A stretch of DNA of 6,195 nt, taken from assembly GCA_028719265.1 (NCBI GenBank), contig JAQUKF010000068.1:1-6195 (forward strand). The letters are read 5' to 3'. This document shows, piece after piece, positions 5,789 through 6,195 of the stretch. Positions within the stretch are counted from its first letter, which is position 1; each line of letters begins with the position of its first letter. The position numbers were made by a program, and so were the translations under genes. This stretch comes from Candidatus Omnitrophota bacterium (GTDB lineage: Bacteria; Omnitrophota; Gorgyraeia; Gygaellales; Profunditerraquicolaceae). Below the pieces are notes generated by a model. It searched no databases. It was not told the DNA's origin and worked only from the letters and a program-made list of their open reading frames with translations.

Positions 5789-6195
5789 TAAGATATCTTA
5801 AATTCTTTATCAATGATAGAATCGTAAGGACGAATTTCGCTAATAAATCTTATATATGCGGTTTTACGCCTTACTTCGTTAGCCGCCATATCCAAATATA
5901 AAGGGTTCTGTAAAGTTATAATATTATCCTTTGTGCCTTTAGCGTAATAGGAAAAACTACTCCATGGGTATTCTGACACATCCTCGACTATTTTTGCGCG
6001 GACAGGGTTATTTTCAATGTAGCGGGCGCATTCAAGAAGATAGACGTCATTACTAATTAAGCGGCTTTTATAGCGATTCTGAAATATGAAACCGCTGGAT
6101 TTGTATTTTTTGCGAAAACCTGCTGCGTAAACCTGTAAAATTACTTGCATTAATTTCGGCAAGTCTGAAGCAATCTCTGCTTTCATCAAAAAGTG
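5788..6195 (-). CDS. REP-associated tyrosine transposase (Y1/HUH family), C-terminal part, 5' truncated by window
   Basis: 135 residues are visible, reading in frame from the right edge as HFLMKAEIASDLPK. This is the end of the HxHFLM-type motif of Y1 (IS200-like) transposases, with the second metal-binding His encoded by the last three bases. The TTG at 6189 and ATG at 6186 are therefore internal codons. Further family marks are GFIFQNRYKSRLI (visible residues about 35-47), then RYIENNPVRAKIVEDVSEYP (58-77) and WSSFSYY (78-84). The Tyr of RYIENNPVRA (Y59 visible) lies in the helix where the nucleophile of this family is expected; that assignment is from memory of the family. These enzymes cut and join single-stranded DNA at palindromic REP-type repeats and are often single-copy, domesticated genes. 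The reading frame is intact as far as visible. The gene is visibly more AT-rich than smc, consistent with acquisition. It ends 67 nt upstream of the cyclase gene on the same strand. Confidence 0.88.
   Translation of the reverse strand, partial: HFLMKAEIASDLPKLMQVILQVYAAGFRKKYKSSGFIFQNRYKSRLISNDVYLLECARYIENNPVRAKIVEDVSEYPWSSFSYYAKGTKDNIITLQNPLYLDMAANEVRRKTAYIRFISEIRPYDSIIDKEFKIS

Noticed and set aside
5721..5813. A 31-residue N-terminal extension of the cyclase
   Set aside because: The extension would overlap the transposase end, the G-rich repeat and the promoter. Its sequence shows no domain, whereas the MDELGRLRTE start begins a normal helical lead-in.
1..6195. CRISPR arrays, tRNA or rRNA genes, riboswitches
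   Set aside because: I saw no regularly spaced repeats, cloverleaf-like segments or conserved rRNA stretches, and the only sizeable non-coding gap (702-988) contains just the hairpin and promoter described.

Overview
The window is a bacterial chromosomal segment with ordinary sigma70-like promoters, Shine-Dalgarno sites, an SMC condensin subunit and a diguanylate cyclase. GC content looks intermediate. Gene order, an excisionase-type HTH gene beside a divergent smc, and a REP-associated transposase would fit a poorly characterised Gram-negative-type lineage, for example a candidate phylum such as Omnitrophota. That placement is a low-confidence impression; no marker gene here settles taxonomy.

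Layout: (1) 1-701, plus strand: the C-terminal two thirds or more of electron transfer flavoprotein subunit alpha, cut by the left edge and followed by an imperfect hairpin with a T7 run (705-766). (2) 702-988: an AT-rich intergenic stretch with a strong promoter (TTGACA-16-TAGAAT, 908-935). (3) 989-1162, plus: a 57-residue MerR/excisionase-type HTH protein. (4) 1163-1284: a purine-rich spacer with a short imperfect direct repeat and no visible terminator, ending in a very good ribosome binding site. (5) 1285-4548, plus: a complete SMC ATPase of 1087 residues whose heads and coiled coils look canonical but whose hinge is replaced by a much shorter, glycine-linked segment. (6) 4545-5720, minus: a GAF-GGDEF diguanylate cyclase, convergent with smc and overlapping its stop codon. 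(7) 5721-5787: a promoter placed so that the cyclase mRNA would be nearly leaderless, abutting a G-rich repeat. (8) 5788-6195, minus: the C-terminal part of a REP-associated (Y1/HUH family) transposase, cut by the right edge just after the second histidine of its HxH motif.

Functionally the genes do not form one pathway. The HTH gene and smc could be co-transcribed, since nothing between them looks like a terminator, so the HTH protein is a candidate local regulator of smc. The etfA gene belongs to an electron-transfer operon lying to the left. The cyclase is a separate signalling gene, and the transposase is a mobile or domesticated element. The point most worth following up is the atypical SMC hinge.
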